A program made the position numbers and the translations under genes. From CAZZCS01 sp964652645 (GTDB taxonomy: Bacteria; Cloacimonadota; Cloacimonadia; Cloacimonadales; Cloacimonadaceae): a stretch of DNA of 33,049 nt. Where the stretch lies: positions 1 to 33,049 of the forward strand of contig CAZZCS010000016.1 of NCBI GenBank assembly GCA_964652645.1. Direction: 5' to 3'. Positions 25,197 to 33,049 of the stretch are shown in pieces (the first letter of the stretch is position 1; each line of letters begins with the position of its first letter). Under the pieces are notes generated by a model, which saw nothing but the letters and a program-made list of their open reading frames with translations, ran no database searches and was not told where the DNA came from.

Positions 25197-27425
25197 ATGA
25201 AGAAAGAAAAAAACATAGGTATATCCGGAATGCACTGTGCTGGATGCAGTTCCAGAGTAGAAAAAGCCCTGAACCAACTGCCGGGAGTCAGCCTGGCCCA
25301 CGTAAATCTCACACTGGAAGAGGCGAGCATCGTCTTTGATGACAAAAAGCTAGATTTGAAGCAGGTAGAAGAGACGATCCAAAAGCTCGGATTCGAGATC
25401 CGGGAAGATATAATCATTACCGAAGACGAGCATATCCTGGCGATGAAGGTCGCCCGGAAGCGGATGTGGATTACCTGGTTGATCACGATAGTGGTCACCG
25501 TCTTTATGCTGCCGCACATGATCTGGGGCAAGATGATAGTGGGTCACCATTTCGATAGCTGGTTGATGTTTTCCCTATCCGTCCTGGCGATGATTTTCCC
25601 AGCCCGGGGCGTGTATGTATCCGCTTTCAAATCCGTGAAGAGCGGCTCTGCCAATATGGATGTCCTGATCGCCATGGGTACCTTGGCTTCGCTGCTCACC
25701 ATGCCTCTTTCCATGTTTATGAAAGGCATCCCGGGCCATGCCTTTGCCGGTATTGCAGCCATGATACTGGCCTTTCATCTAACTGGCAGGTATCTCGAGT
25801 TTCGAGCTCGGGGCAAGGCTTCCGAGGCAATCCGCAAGCTGATGAACCTGGGAGTAAAGACTGCTATTATCATTGAAAACGGGCAGGAGATCGAGGTTCC
25901 GATCCACAAGATCAAGCTTGGAGACGAGTTTATTGTAAAGCCAGGCATGAAAGTTCCCACCGATGGAAGCATCGTAGATGGAATCACCTCCATAGATGAA
26001 TCCATGGCCACGGGTGAATCCATGCCGGTATTGCGCAAGAAGGGAGATAGCGTCCTGGGCGCAACCCTCAATGTCGATGGCCTGATCCGCGTGAAGGCTA
26101 CCAGGATCGGAGGTGACACCTTTTTGGCTCAGGTAATCCGTCTGGTGCAGGAGGCACAGCATTCCAAAGTCCCCATCCAGGTGCTGGCAGATAAGATTAC
26201 TGCGATCTTTGTCCCCATTATCCTGGTGCTAGCGCTTGCGACCTTTGCCCTGTGGATGATCTTTCCGGGGGCCATGCAGGCGGTTGCAGGTTTCTTTACC
26301 CAATTCATCAATCTCACGATCAAGACCGAGGGGCTTGCCTCTGCGCTCATGGCTTCCATAGCGGTACTGGTGATTGCTTGCCCTTGTGCTTTGGGGCTTG
26401 CTACGCCCACAGCTCTGATGGTGGGCAGTGGAATCGGGGCCAATAGAGGGATTCTGATTCGCAACGGCGAGGCTCTGCAGAGGATGAAAGATATCCGGGC
26501 CATCGTGTTTGATAAAACTGGAACTCTGACCCACGGCAAGCCGGATCTGATCCAAATCATTGCCATGGGAGCAGATGAACAGAAGGTTCTAAAGCTCGCA
26601 GCATCGATCGAAGCAGGCAGCGAACACCCTCTGGGAGCTGCAATTGTCCGCGCTGCCAGGGAGCGCAAACTTGATCTTCTGGAGGTGAGTGAGACCAAAG
26701 CCGATACTGGGAAAGGTATCAAAGCGCAGGTTCAAAGCTCGCTCCATTACATCGGTAATCTGGCCTACATTCAGGAAAATGGGCTGGAGATCACTGCGGC
26801 TCAGAAGCAGCTCGTCCAGGAGGCATCGCCTTATGCCACTGCTGTTTATCTCTTTGACGAAGAGCAAGTGTTGGGAGCACTCTTGATCGCAGATAAGATC
26901 AAAGAAGAGGCAAAAGACGTGATAGCTCAGCTCAAGCAACTGAGTATCACCCCCGTGATGATCAGCGGGGATAACAGCAGAACAGCCAAAGCAATTGCGG
27001 ATCAATGCGGGATAGAGATCGTGCTGGCAGAGGTATTGCCAAAAGACAAGGCCGACGAGGTGATAAAGCTGAAGGCAAAGTATGGGGCAGTGGCCATGGT
27101 GGGTGACGGGATAAACGATGCGCCGGCGCTCAAAGCTGCCGATATCGGGATTGCGATGGGGCAGGGTACCGATATTGCCATTGAAGCAGCCGATATCACG
27201 ATCGTAAGGAACAACTTACAGTCTCTGATCACAGCGATCAATCTCTCCAATCAGACCTTCAAAAAGATCAAGCAAAACCTGTTTTGGGCCTTTTTTTACA
27301 ACCTGATTGCAATCCCCCTGGCGATCTTTGGAGTACTCCATCCCGTGGTGGCAGAGAGCGCTATGGCAATCAGTTCTGTGAGTGTGGTGACCAATGCAAA
27401 TCTGTTGAAAAGAAAGAAGATATAG
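25197..27425 (+). CDS. copA: Copper-exporting P1B-type ATPase
   Basis: An inner-membrane pump exporting Cu(I), 742 residues. An N-terminal heavy-metal-associated domain carries GMHCAGC (C14, C17). Then come the transmembrane helices, the actuator TGES motif (MATGESMPV), the membrane CPC motif (395-397), the phosphorylation loop DKTGTLT (Asp439), the HP motif (SEHPLGAAI) and GDGINDAPALKAADIG. The last helices hold FYNLIAIP and MAISSVSVVTNA, the Tyr-Asn and MxxSS elements of the copper (P1B-1) subgroup. ATG 25197 is chosen from GAGGA at 25185-25189 and because the HMA domain starts there; the longer frame from 25095 reads through a hairpin-rich region. No CueR- or CsoR-like regulator is nearby. 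It converges on the asparagine-synthetase-like gene with 1 nt between stops. Confidence 0.96.
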   Translation: MKKEKNIGISGMHCAGCSSRVEKALNQLPGVSLAHVNLTLEEASIVFDDKKLDLKQVEETIQKLGFEIREDIIITEDEHILAMKVARKRMWITWLITIVVTVFMLPHMIWGKMIVGHHFDSWLMFSLSVLAMIFPARGVYVSAFKSVKSGSANMDVLIAMGTLASLLTMPLSMFMKGIPGHAFAGIAAMILAFHLTGRYLEFRARGKASEAIRKLMNLGVKTAIIIENGQEIEVPIHKIKLGDEFIVKPGMKVPTDGSIVDGITSIDESMATGESMPVLRKKGDSVLGATLNVDGLIRVKATRIGGDTFLAQVIRLVQEAQHSKVPIQVLADKITAIFVPIILVLALATFALWMIFPGAMQAVAGFFTQFINLTIKTEGLASALMASIAVLVIACPCALGLATPTALMVGSGIGANRGILIRNGEALQRMKDIRAIVFDKTGTLTHGKPDLIQIIAMGADEQKVLKLAASIEAGSEHPLGAAIVRAARERKLDLLEVSETKADTGKGIKAQVQSSLHYIGNLAYIQENGLEITAAQKQLVQEASPYATAVYLFDEEQVLGALLIADKIKEEAKDVIAQLKQLSITPVMISGDNSRTAKAIADQCGIEIVLAEVLPKDKADEVIKLKAKYGAVAMVGDGINDAPALKAADIGIAMGQGTDIAIEAADITIVRNNLQSLITAINLSNQTFKKIKQNLFWAFFYNLIAIPLAIFGVLHPVVAESAMAISSVSVVTNANLLKRKKI

Positions 27426-27426
27426 C

Positions 27427-29121
27427 TCAGCGCCCGAGCTCGAAGGCCAGCCAGCTCAAGAGGGTATCACGATGGTGGAGCATGCCTCTATGGTATTCAT
27501 CGAAGGATTTATCGAGCCGGGCCAGGTCGTAGGGGGCATAGGTGCGAACTTTTGTCGAGGCCATGAGATCGTGGATCTGGCTCTTGTATCTCTGCAAAAA
27601 GATGTCTGTGCTGTGTTGTCGGACCACTCCATTTCTATTTGCCAGCCAGTATTTTAGCTTCACCTGATACTGGCGGTTGTGGTAGGGAGCTGTGATATTT
27701 GCCAATACCAGTGGGTACTGTTTCAGGGCCGGGCAGTCCTGGGCCACGAGGCCTCGATGCACGCTTTCATTGAGCTGGTAAGCTGTGCTGTAGTTCCAAT
27801 GTTGGGATAGCGCCCTGCTCTGGAGCCAGGGCATGAAGTCCAGAAGAACCGAATCCAGCTCGGCCACTTGGGGCATCACTTTGGTAAAATTGGTATAGCG
27901 TAAATGGAAGAGATTCATCCATTTGGGATTATTCATCTGCTGGGAGGGCGGCATCTGGCTGCAGGCTTCCCGAAGATCTCTTTCAAAGCCCTCGGAAAGC
28001 TGAGAGCAGATCTCCGGCTGGAAGATGCAAGGCGTATAGTTGTGCAGTTGCTTACTAAAATCAGACACAGTGACCTTGCCCAGAGAGATCAAGCTCGCCA
28101 TGTGGGCAGCATATAGCCTGAAGCGCAGCAATTCTCCAAAACAACCGCTCACCATCGTATCTGCTTCTGTGGCAATCATCTGAGTGTATTGCTTGTAAGC
28201 CGCATTCATGGGATTCATAGTGATGAGAGAGGCAGACATCCAGTCCAATATCTGGGCCCAGGAATCCTGCCATTCGGTTTCTTGATAGCTGATGTTCTGT
28301 ATCTTAAAGCCAAATCTGGCAGCCATCTGGCTTGGAATCTGATAGTCCAGATCTTCCTTGTTCCCTCTGTGAAACGCCACAATGTGGGCTCCTGCTTTGA
28401 GATAAACAGCCAGCAGTGCTCTCATATCGAAGCCGCCGGAGATGGAGAGGGCGATGGTTTTTCCACTTTCAAGAGGAGCCAGGGCAGCAGTTCGGATCAG
28501 GCCGATCGGATCTTGCCTGTTCTGATCCGGGAGAAAGAGGCGGGTCTCCAGATGCACTTTGCTGTCGATCATGAGCTTGGCCGCGCTGCCCATGGTGCGT
28601 ACCTTATGGTAATAGCTATTGAGGGTCGGAGCGTATTTCTGCTTGCTGAGAGGGTGCATGCTGTGCCAGTAGATGCCGAGTTTGCCAAAATCTATGGCTG
28701 GGTTTACAGCCTGTTTGAGCAGCTTGAGATTTGAACAAAAGAAGATTTGATCCCCGTCTTCATGGATAAAGAGACTTCGCTTGGCCAGAGGGTCGTTGAA
28801 GGCACAGATGGTCTTGCCGTCTGTAATCAGGATGAGGTATCTGCCGTCCAGAGCTCTGGTATTGGCTTCGTCGAGGAGGATGGTTTCGAGATCTGGCTTG
28901 TGCAGATGCCGGTAGCCATTCGTATCACAGGCAAGGGGATAGCCCAGGACGACGTAGGTCTTACCGTCCGCCAGCGTACCGCTCAGAAATGTGGGGGAAG
29001 CTCCTCCGGCTGCCAGCCAGATCTTGGACGTGTGAAGCTCCACTATAGGAGAGCTGGGCACGATCCCCCTGTATTGGGCGGGGTTTCCTGCCTTGCACAC
29101 GCTGCCGATCAACCAGCTCAC
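27427..29121 (-). CDS. Asparagine synthetase-like protein with altered PP-loop, no glutaminase cysteine
   Basis: A 564-residue protein of the AsnB-like superfamily. The C-terminal half carries the ATP pyrophosphatase PP-loop as SGGFDMR (228-234) where the canonical motif is SGGxDS. The later part has LRYTNF and LLDFMPWLQSR, as in AsnB-type synthetase domains. The N-terminus (MSWLIGSVCK) has no catalytic Cys2, so glutamine hydrolysis is unlikely, although the glutaminase-like fold seems retained (ALDGRYLILIT, AFNDPLAKRSLF). It may adenylate another carboxylate, but the true substrate is unknown. The start is GTG 29121 with GAGGAGAGAGG just upstream. It lies 61 bp downstream of hisS on the same strand. 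Confidence 0.75.
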   Translation of the reverse strand: MSWLIGSVCKAGNPAQYRGIVPSSPIVELHTSKIWLAAGGASPTFLSGTLADGKTYVVLGYPLACDTNGYRHLHKPDLETILLDEANTRALDGRYLILITDGKTICAFNDPLAKRSLFIHEDGDQIFFCSNLKLLKQAVNPAIDFGKLGIYWHSMHPLSKQKYAPTLNSYYHKVRTMGSAAKLMIDSKVHLETRLFLPDQNRQDPIGLIRTAALAPLESGKTIALSISGGFDMRALLAVYLKAGAHIVAFHRGNKEDLDYQIPSQMAARFGFKIQNISYQETEWQDSWAQILDWMSASLITMNPMNAAYKQYTQMIATEADTMVSGCFGELLRFRLYAAHMASLISLGKVTVSDFSKQLHNYTPCIFQPEICSQLSEGFERDLREACSQMPPSQQMNNPKWMNLFHLRYTNFTKVMPQVAELDSVLLDFMPWLQSRALSQHWNYSTAYQLNESVHRGLVAQDCPALKQYPLVLANITAPYHNRQYQVKLKYWLANRNGVVRQHSTDIFLQRYKSQIHDLMASTKVRTYAPYDLARLDKSFDEYHRGMLHHRDTLLSWLAFELGR

Positions 29122-29182
29122 GATCCTCTCTCCTCAATCCTCAGTTTGGTTTGTATCTATAATATAATACACTTTGCTATAG

Positions 29183-30442
29183 TTAGCGCAGCGTTTTGGC
29201 AATAAGCTCCGGATCCTGCAGGCTCAGATTCTGCTGTAATGATGTTTTCAGTTTCTTCACTACGATTATCTTCTCTGTTATTTCATTATCTCCCAGCACG
29301 ATAGCATTGGCGGCACCACAGGCATCTGCTGCCTTGAACTGGGCCTTGAGCGAGGTCTTTTCGGGGTCGTACTCACAGTAGATACCCAGATTTCGCAAGT
29401 CCTGCAGCAGCGTCATGGCTGCTGGGAGGGCAGAAGTGCCCAATACGATGAAGTACGCATCTGGCTTTGCCCTTTCGGATAGCTGGATGCCAGCTTTTTC
29501 GAGTGAGAGCATGAGTCTTTCCCAGCCACCTGCAAAACCTATAGCGGGGACGCTGCGACCGCAGATCTGTTTGATCAGGCCGTTGTACCTGCCTCCCCCG
29601 GCGATGGAGTTCTGAGCTCCCAGAGCATCGTTGATAAATTCAAAGGCGGTATTGGTATAATAATCCAATCCTCTCACGATTTTGGGGTTTATGGTATAGG
29701 GTACCTTTTGCTGTTCCAGATAGTTGCAAACCTGCTCAAAATGGGCTTTGCAATCATCATCCAGGTAGTCGAGCTGTATGGGTGCACCGATGCTAAGCTC
29801 TTTGCAGGATGGGATCTTGCAGTCCAGCAGACGGCGTGGCTTTTGCTCAAAACGCTGCTGACAATCTGGGCACAGATCCTTGAGTTTGGGTCTGAAGAAT
29901 TCCTGTAAAGCCTTCTCATAGCTTTCAGCACAGGTGGAGCAGCCAACGCTGTTGAGCTCCAGCCGGATGTCTTTGAGTCCCAGTTTGGAAAGAAAGGCCC
30001 ATTGCAGGGCTATCACTTCGGCATCAAAATAGGGATGATCAGAGCCGATCAGCTCGATTCCATACTGGTAAAACTGACGGTAGCGTCCTGCTTGCGGCCG
30101 GTCGTAACGAAACATGGGTCCGCTATAGAAAAGCTTGCTGATCCTGGATTTGAGATCCAGCCGGTTCTCTACATAGCTGCGGACGACTGGGGCTGTGCCT
30201 TCCGGACGCAGGGCAAAGCTCCTCTCCTTACGGTCCAAAAACCGGTACATTTCTTTTTGTACGATGTCCGAGCTTTCTCCTGAGCTCCGCTCGAACAGAC
30301 TGCTCTGCTCGAAGATGGGGGTTCGGATCAGCTCGTATCCATAGACGCGAGCTACCTCTTCAAAAGTGTTCTCCAGAGTCTGCCAGAGCCAGCTATTCTC
30401 CGGAAGGATATCATAAGTCCCGCGGGGGATTTGGTATTCCAT
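29183..30442 (-). CDS. hisS: Histidyl-tRNA synthetase
   Basis: Class II aminoacyl-tRNA synthetase that charges tRNA-His, 419 residues. Motifs: PRGTYDILP at the start, ALRPEGTAPVVRSYVENRL, FRYDRPQAGRYRQFYQYGIE (motif 2), the histidine-binding LVRGLDYYT-like segment (IVRGLDYYTNTAFEF), SIAGGGRYNGL, and AIGFAGGWERL (motif 3). The anticodon-binding domain occupies about 325-419. A Cys-rich insert (LCPDC, LLDCKIPSC) is seen as in many bacterial HisRS. ATG 30442 has AAGGAAAG upstream. Confidence 0.98.
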   Translation of the reverse strand: MEYQIPRGTYDILPENSWLWQTLENTFEEVARVYGYELIRTPIFEQSSLFERSSGESSDIVQKEMYRFLDRKERSFALRPEGTAPVVRSYVENRLDLKSRISKLFYSGPMFRYDRPQAGRYRQFYQYGIELIGSDHPYFDAEVIALQWAFLSKLGLKDIRLELNSVGCSTCAESYEKALQEFFRPKLKDLCPDCQQRFEQKPRRLLDCKIPSCKELSIGAPIQLDYLDDDCKAHFEQVCNYLEQQKVPYTINPKIVRGLDYYTNTAFEFINDALGAQNSIAGGGRYNGLIKQICGRSVPAIGFAGGWERLMLSLEKAGIQLSERAKPDAYFIVLGTSALPAAMTLLQDLRNLGIYCEYDPEKTSLKAQFKAADACGAANAIVLGDNEITEKIIVVKKLKTSLQQNLSLQDPELIAKTLR

Positions 30443-30968
30443 GCTCTTTCCTTAACGTGTTTCTAATGCAAATCTAAGTGTATCAACAAATATGAGGGTC
30501 AGATATAGTCAAGGATTATCAGTTTTTGGGGGGATAGAGCGTAATTCAGATAACGCTCGTTGTAAACCCTCACTTAAAACTTCAAATTGCACTCACTTGA
30601 GCAATTGATGCTATCACACAGTTAACTAATACGATATGATTAGACACATCATCCTTGTTGGATTTGTACATTCCCAATGATTCTTAGAAATCTGACGTTT
30701 TTCCACAATATATTGATCTGAAGGAAGTTAGCATACAATGGATATATGATTCGTCTGGCTCATAATCTTTCGGGCTTGGACATTTGAAGTTTTGGTGATT
30801 GGCTTTGATGTTTTCAGTGAGGGTTTATATCGGCAAAAATATGTCGTCTCTCACGGGCAGCTATGTAGCAGCTCAGACATTTTTATTGACATTTTTTAGC
30901 TCGCGATGTGCAGTGGTGACCAGTCAGATTTGAGATAACGTACCATTTGCACAAGAGGAGATAAGAAT
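30443..30968. other. Long non-coding region between hisS and the sigma-54 regulator
   Basis: AT-rich sequence with no supported gene on either strand. It holds the MITE-like element (30563-30827) and an isolated TTGACA at 30886-30891. The hisS promoter must lie at its left side and the regulator's promoter at its right side. Confidence 0.6.
30563..30827. mobile_element. MITE-like element with 24-bp imperfect terminal inverted repeats
   Basis: The 24-mer at 30563-30586 (TAAACCCTCACT then TAAAACTTCAAA) matches the reverse complement of 30804-30827 at 22 of 24 positions, including a perfect 12-bp outer block. The 217-bp interior has no plausible gene. This is the form of a non-autonomous element (MITE). 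The ends begin and finish with TA, so a TA target duplication is possible but cannot be separated from the repeat itself. No transposase with such ends is in the window. Confidence 0.6.
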
Positions 30969-31070
30969 ATGATTTCACTATTCGAGCTTCGAGGTCTCTT
31001 ATCAATGAGTCCGGCTTCTCCGATTTGCGAAGCACAAATGATTTCACCATGGATAAACAATACCAGATAA
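30969..31070 (+). CDS. Small ORF (33 codons) directly upstream of the sigma-54/TPR regulator
   Basis: ATG 30969 is preceded by a near-perfect Shine-Dalgarno GAGGAG (30955-30960) with an 8-nt spacer, stronger than that of the next gene. It encodes 33 residues (MISLFELRGLLS, then MSPASPICEAQ, ending ISPWINNTR). Its stop TAA (31068-31070) overlaps the AAGGA that serves the regulator start at 31081. No homologue is recognised. It could be a leader peptide, a signalling peptide or a chance frame. Confidence 0.45.
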   Translation: MISLFELRGLLSMSPASPICEAQMISPWINNTR

Positions 31071-31080
31071 GGATTTATGT

Positions 31081-33049
31081 ATGCAAAAAGAACATGAGTA
31101 TCGCGATTTTTTTCAGTTGCAACACAAGGTTATAAACCAGCCAGTCAGCTTTCTGAAAGAGCTGAAGAATTCCAAAGCAAGATTTGCAGCTCTCAGCCAT
31201 GAAGAGATCGAGTATCTGAGGGGACAAGCCCTTGCAACTACCGGAGCATACAAAGAAGCCTCAGACACTTGGGAATGCATTGCTTCCACAGCAGCGGCAA
31301 AATCAAACCACATGATAGCTGCCCGAACCTACATTGCGCTATATAACATCTTCAATTTTACCGGATGGTCAGTAGAGCAAAGAAATCAATTCTTGAGCCT
31401 GGCAGAGGATCAATGTCGGCAAAGCAGTTCCAGAGCAGTGAAAGCTAACCTGAAGATAATCAAAGCGATGGACACGGATTCTGGACAGCCTTTGTTCGTT
31501 AGCGAGGGTATGCTTCGCGAGGCGATGCAGGACGCAATGGAGGAAAACCTTGACGATCTCAAGCTGGAAATCTACATAAACTATACCATGTTATACATGA
31601 AGCATGGCCTTCCGGACATGGCAAACAAGCATTTGCTAATGATCAGGGAACTCATCAATAAAAAAGATAATCCAAGCTTCTATTGCCAGATGAGCTCCCT
31701 TCAAGGGATTATCACTTCAATGCTCCGTGATCCCCAAAAGGGTCATGAGTGCTTACAAGAAGCGTTTACTCTGGCTGAAAAACAGAATTATATAAATCTA
31801 TTGCTTCCTATCATGATGAACTTGGGATTATGCAAGGTAAATTTGAGATACTTGCAAGAAGGAGTACTGATCTTCAAGAAGTGCCTGGGCTTAGCGCAGA
31901 AGTGCGGGATTGAATCATCGGATCTGGCCTATCGAACCCAGGACAATCTGGCTCGAGTGCTGTGTTCTTGCGATCGTCAGGATGAGGCTATCGAGATGAT
32001 GGAAGCCAACATTGCAAGATCTGAAGCTCTACAAGACTTTGAAAGAAAGGCCAGGCTACAAGTAAATCTGACCAATGCAATGATTGATTTGGAGAAGTTC
32101 AGGGAGGCAGAGCAAAACATTACCAAGGCAATAGAGTACTTTGAGCAAGCGAAAAACCACCAATACTTGCTCTTTGCCTACCGGACCAAAGCTAGATTGT
32201 ATGAGGCTATGGAAAACTACCAGGAAGCCTTTTATGCTCTGGAATTGCTCGATCAAAGCCATCAAATCAATTTCCAGGAAAACTTCACCATACAGAGCCG
32301 AAATTACCAGAAACAACTTGAGCTGCTTCAATATGACTTCGTAAAGATCAAAAGCCGGTGTTCTGAGGGTTCAGTGAGCAGAGATAGGAGACATAACCTG
32401 CCCCTGATCGGAGATCATCCTTCTATCAAAGCTGCCATATCAGCCGCTTTGATGGCAGCCCGTTACCCTTTCACAAACGTGTTTATCACCGGTGAATCCG
32501 GAACCGGCAAAGAGCTGATCGCCCGGCTCATCCATACCGAAAGCAATACCGGCAGAAACATGGTGGCAATCAATGCTGCCGCAATTTCACCAAATCTGAT
32601 CGAGAGCGAACTGTTTGGGCACAAGCGGGGTGCCTTTACCGGTGCTATCGAGGACAAAAAAGGCAAGTTTGAACTGGCTGATAAAGGAAGCCTCTTCCTG
32701 GATGAAATCTCCGAGATGCCAATGGAACTGCAAGCGAAGCTACTGCGTGCAATCGAAACCCAAACGATCCAACCCGTAGGCAGTAACCAGGATATTAAAA
32801 TCCAGTGCCGGATTATCAGCAGCTCAAATCAGAGCATTTCTAAGCTGATCAAAGAAAATAGATACCGCCTGGATTTACATTTTCGGCTTAACAAGCTGGA
32901 AATCCATCTTTTGCCTTTGAGGGAACGCCTCTCAGACTTGGAAACCCTCACCTCATATTTTGCCAAAAGGTTTGCCAATGAATTTGGCATGAAAGAACCT
33001 ACCATAAATGAAGATTTTTACGCCTGTCTGCGGCAGCATAGCTTCCCTG
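31081..33049 (+). CDS. Sigma-54-interacting transcriptional activator with helical-repeat (TPR-like) N-terminus, 3'-truncated
   Basis: An enhancer-binding-type AAA+ protein cut by the window end (656 codons visible, no stop). Residues 1 to about 435 are TPR-like helical repeats (for example ANKHLLMIRELIN, EGVLIFKKCLGLAQKC, REAEQNITKAIEYFEQAK). The AAA+ domain follows: Walker A GESGTGK (471-477), ELFGHKRGAFTGA with the sigma-54-contacting GAFTGA loop at 517-522, Walker B LFLDEISEMP (D541/E542). An intact GAFTGA means it should remodel sigma-54 polymerase. No receiver or GAF domain precedes it, so the repeats are the likely sensory part. The DNA-binding domain would lie beyond the window. The start ATG 31081 has AAGGA 7 nt upstream. 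Confidence 0.93.
   Translation, partial: MQKEHEYRDFFQLQHKVINQPVSFLKELKNSKARFAALSHEEIEYLRGQALATTGAYKEASDTWECIASTAAAKSNHMIAARTYIALYNIFNFTGWSVEQRNQFLSLAEDQCRQSSSRAVKANLKIIKAMDTDSGQPLFVSEGMLREAMQDAMEENLDDLKLEIYINYTMLYMKHGLPDMANKHLLMIRELINKKDNPSFYCQMSSLQGIITSMLRDPQKGHECLQEAFTLAEKQNYINLLLPIMMNLGLCKVNLRYLQEGVLIFKKCLGLAQKCGIESSDLAYRTQDNLARVLCSCDRQDEAIEMMEANIARSEALQDFERKARLQVNLTNAMIDLEKFREAEQNITKAIEYFEQAKNHQYLLFAYRTKARLYEAMENYQEAFYALELLDQSHQINFQENFTIQSRNYQKQLELLQYDFVKIKSRCSEGSVSRDRRHNLPLIGDHPSIKAAISAALMAARYPFTNVFITGESGTGKELIARLIHTESNTGRNMVAINAAAISPNLIESELFGHKRGAFTGAIEDKKGKFELADKGSLFLDEISEMPMELQAKLLRAIETQTIQPVGSNQDIKIQCRIISSSNQSISKLIKENRYRLDLHFRLNKLEIHLLPLRERLSDLETLTSYFAKRFANEFGMKEPTINEDFYACLRQHSFP

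Noticed and set aside
1..33049. CRISPR array, tRNA or rRNA genes
   Set aside because: No regularly spaced direct repeats and no cloverleaf or rRNA-like segments were recognised by eye; a tRNA scan would be the proper test.

Overview
This looks like one scaffold piece of a bacterial genome of moderate GC, most likely from an uncultured anaerobic lineage of the Candidatus Cloacimonadota / FCB type. That placement is inference. It rests on the mix of LPP20-like and other lipoproteins, a DUF5683-type small membrane protein, acetate kinase, a TPR/AAA/cyclase giant, and frequent GTG and TTG starts. No rRNA, tRNA or CRISPR array was seen. The scaffold has one assembly gap (10 N at 9368-9377). The sequence on its left flank appears to be chimeric.

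Layout. 1-4779: a type III restriction-modification pair (mod, cut by the window start, and res), translationally coupled; Res carries a C-terminal HEPN-like motif. 4838-5947: a lipoprotein with a chitobiase-like domain and a formylglycine-generating-enzyme-like (C-type-lectin fold) domain, whose end looks like a diversity-generating-retroelement variable region. 6061-6898: a REP-associated tyrosine transposase (RAYT) flanked by two 72-bp REP pairs. 7064-7399: a fragment of a phage head-morphogenesis gene. 7516-8718: acetate kinase. 8723-11721: a hybrid PAS/GAF/histidine kinase/receiver gene interrupted by the assembly artefact. 11723-14219: a tight run of an S4 RNA-binding protein, a membrane-anchored gluzincin-like protease, a DUF5683-like protein and a CAP-domain protein. 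14203-16384 (minus): a MATE transporter followed by exonuclease III. 16823-20581: a cyclase-AAA-TPR protein of over 1200 residues. 20613-23147: two paralogous lipoproteins, RuvX and MltG. 23203-24952: a YfaP-like exported protein and an LPP20-like lipoprotein, closed by a strong terminator. 25197-27425: a copper P1B-ATPase. 27427-30442 (minus): HisRS followed by an asparagine-synthetase-like protein. 30563-30827: a non-coding MITE-like element. 30969 to the end: a 33-codon ORF followed by a sigma-54 activator with a long helical-repeat N-terminus, running off the window.

How the parts work together. Most of the window is chromosomal housekeeping and envelope biology: acetate/energy metabolism, DNA repair (ExoIII, RuvX), tRNA charging, peptidoglycan processing (MltG), lipoproteins and copper export. 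Mobile or defence DNA occupies 1-7400, with a second short repeat element at 30563-30827. Three large signalling proteins (hybrid kinase, cyclase-AAA-TPR, sigma-54 activator) suggest a strongly regulated lifestyle.

The items most worth a second look are the DGR-like variable end of the 4838 lipoprotein, the REP/RAYT unit with conserved loop and covarying stems, the MITE-like inverted repeat, the small ORF coupled to the sigma-54/TPR regulator, the HEPN-like tail on Res, and the transaldolase-derived chimera at the N gap.
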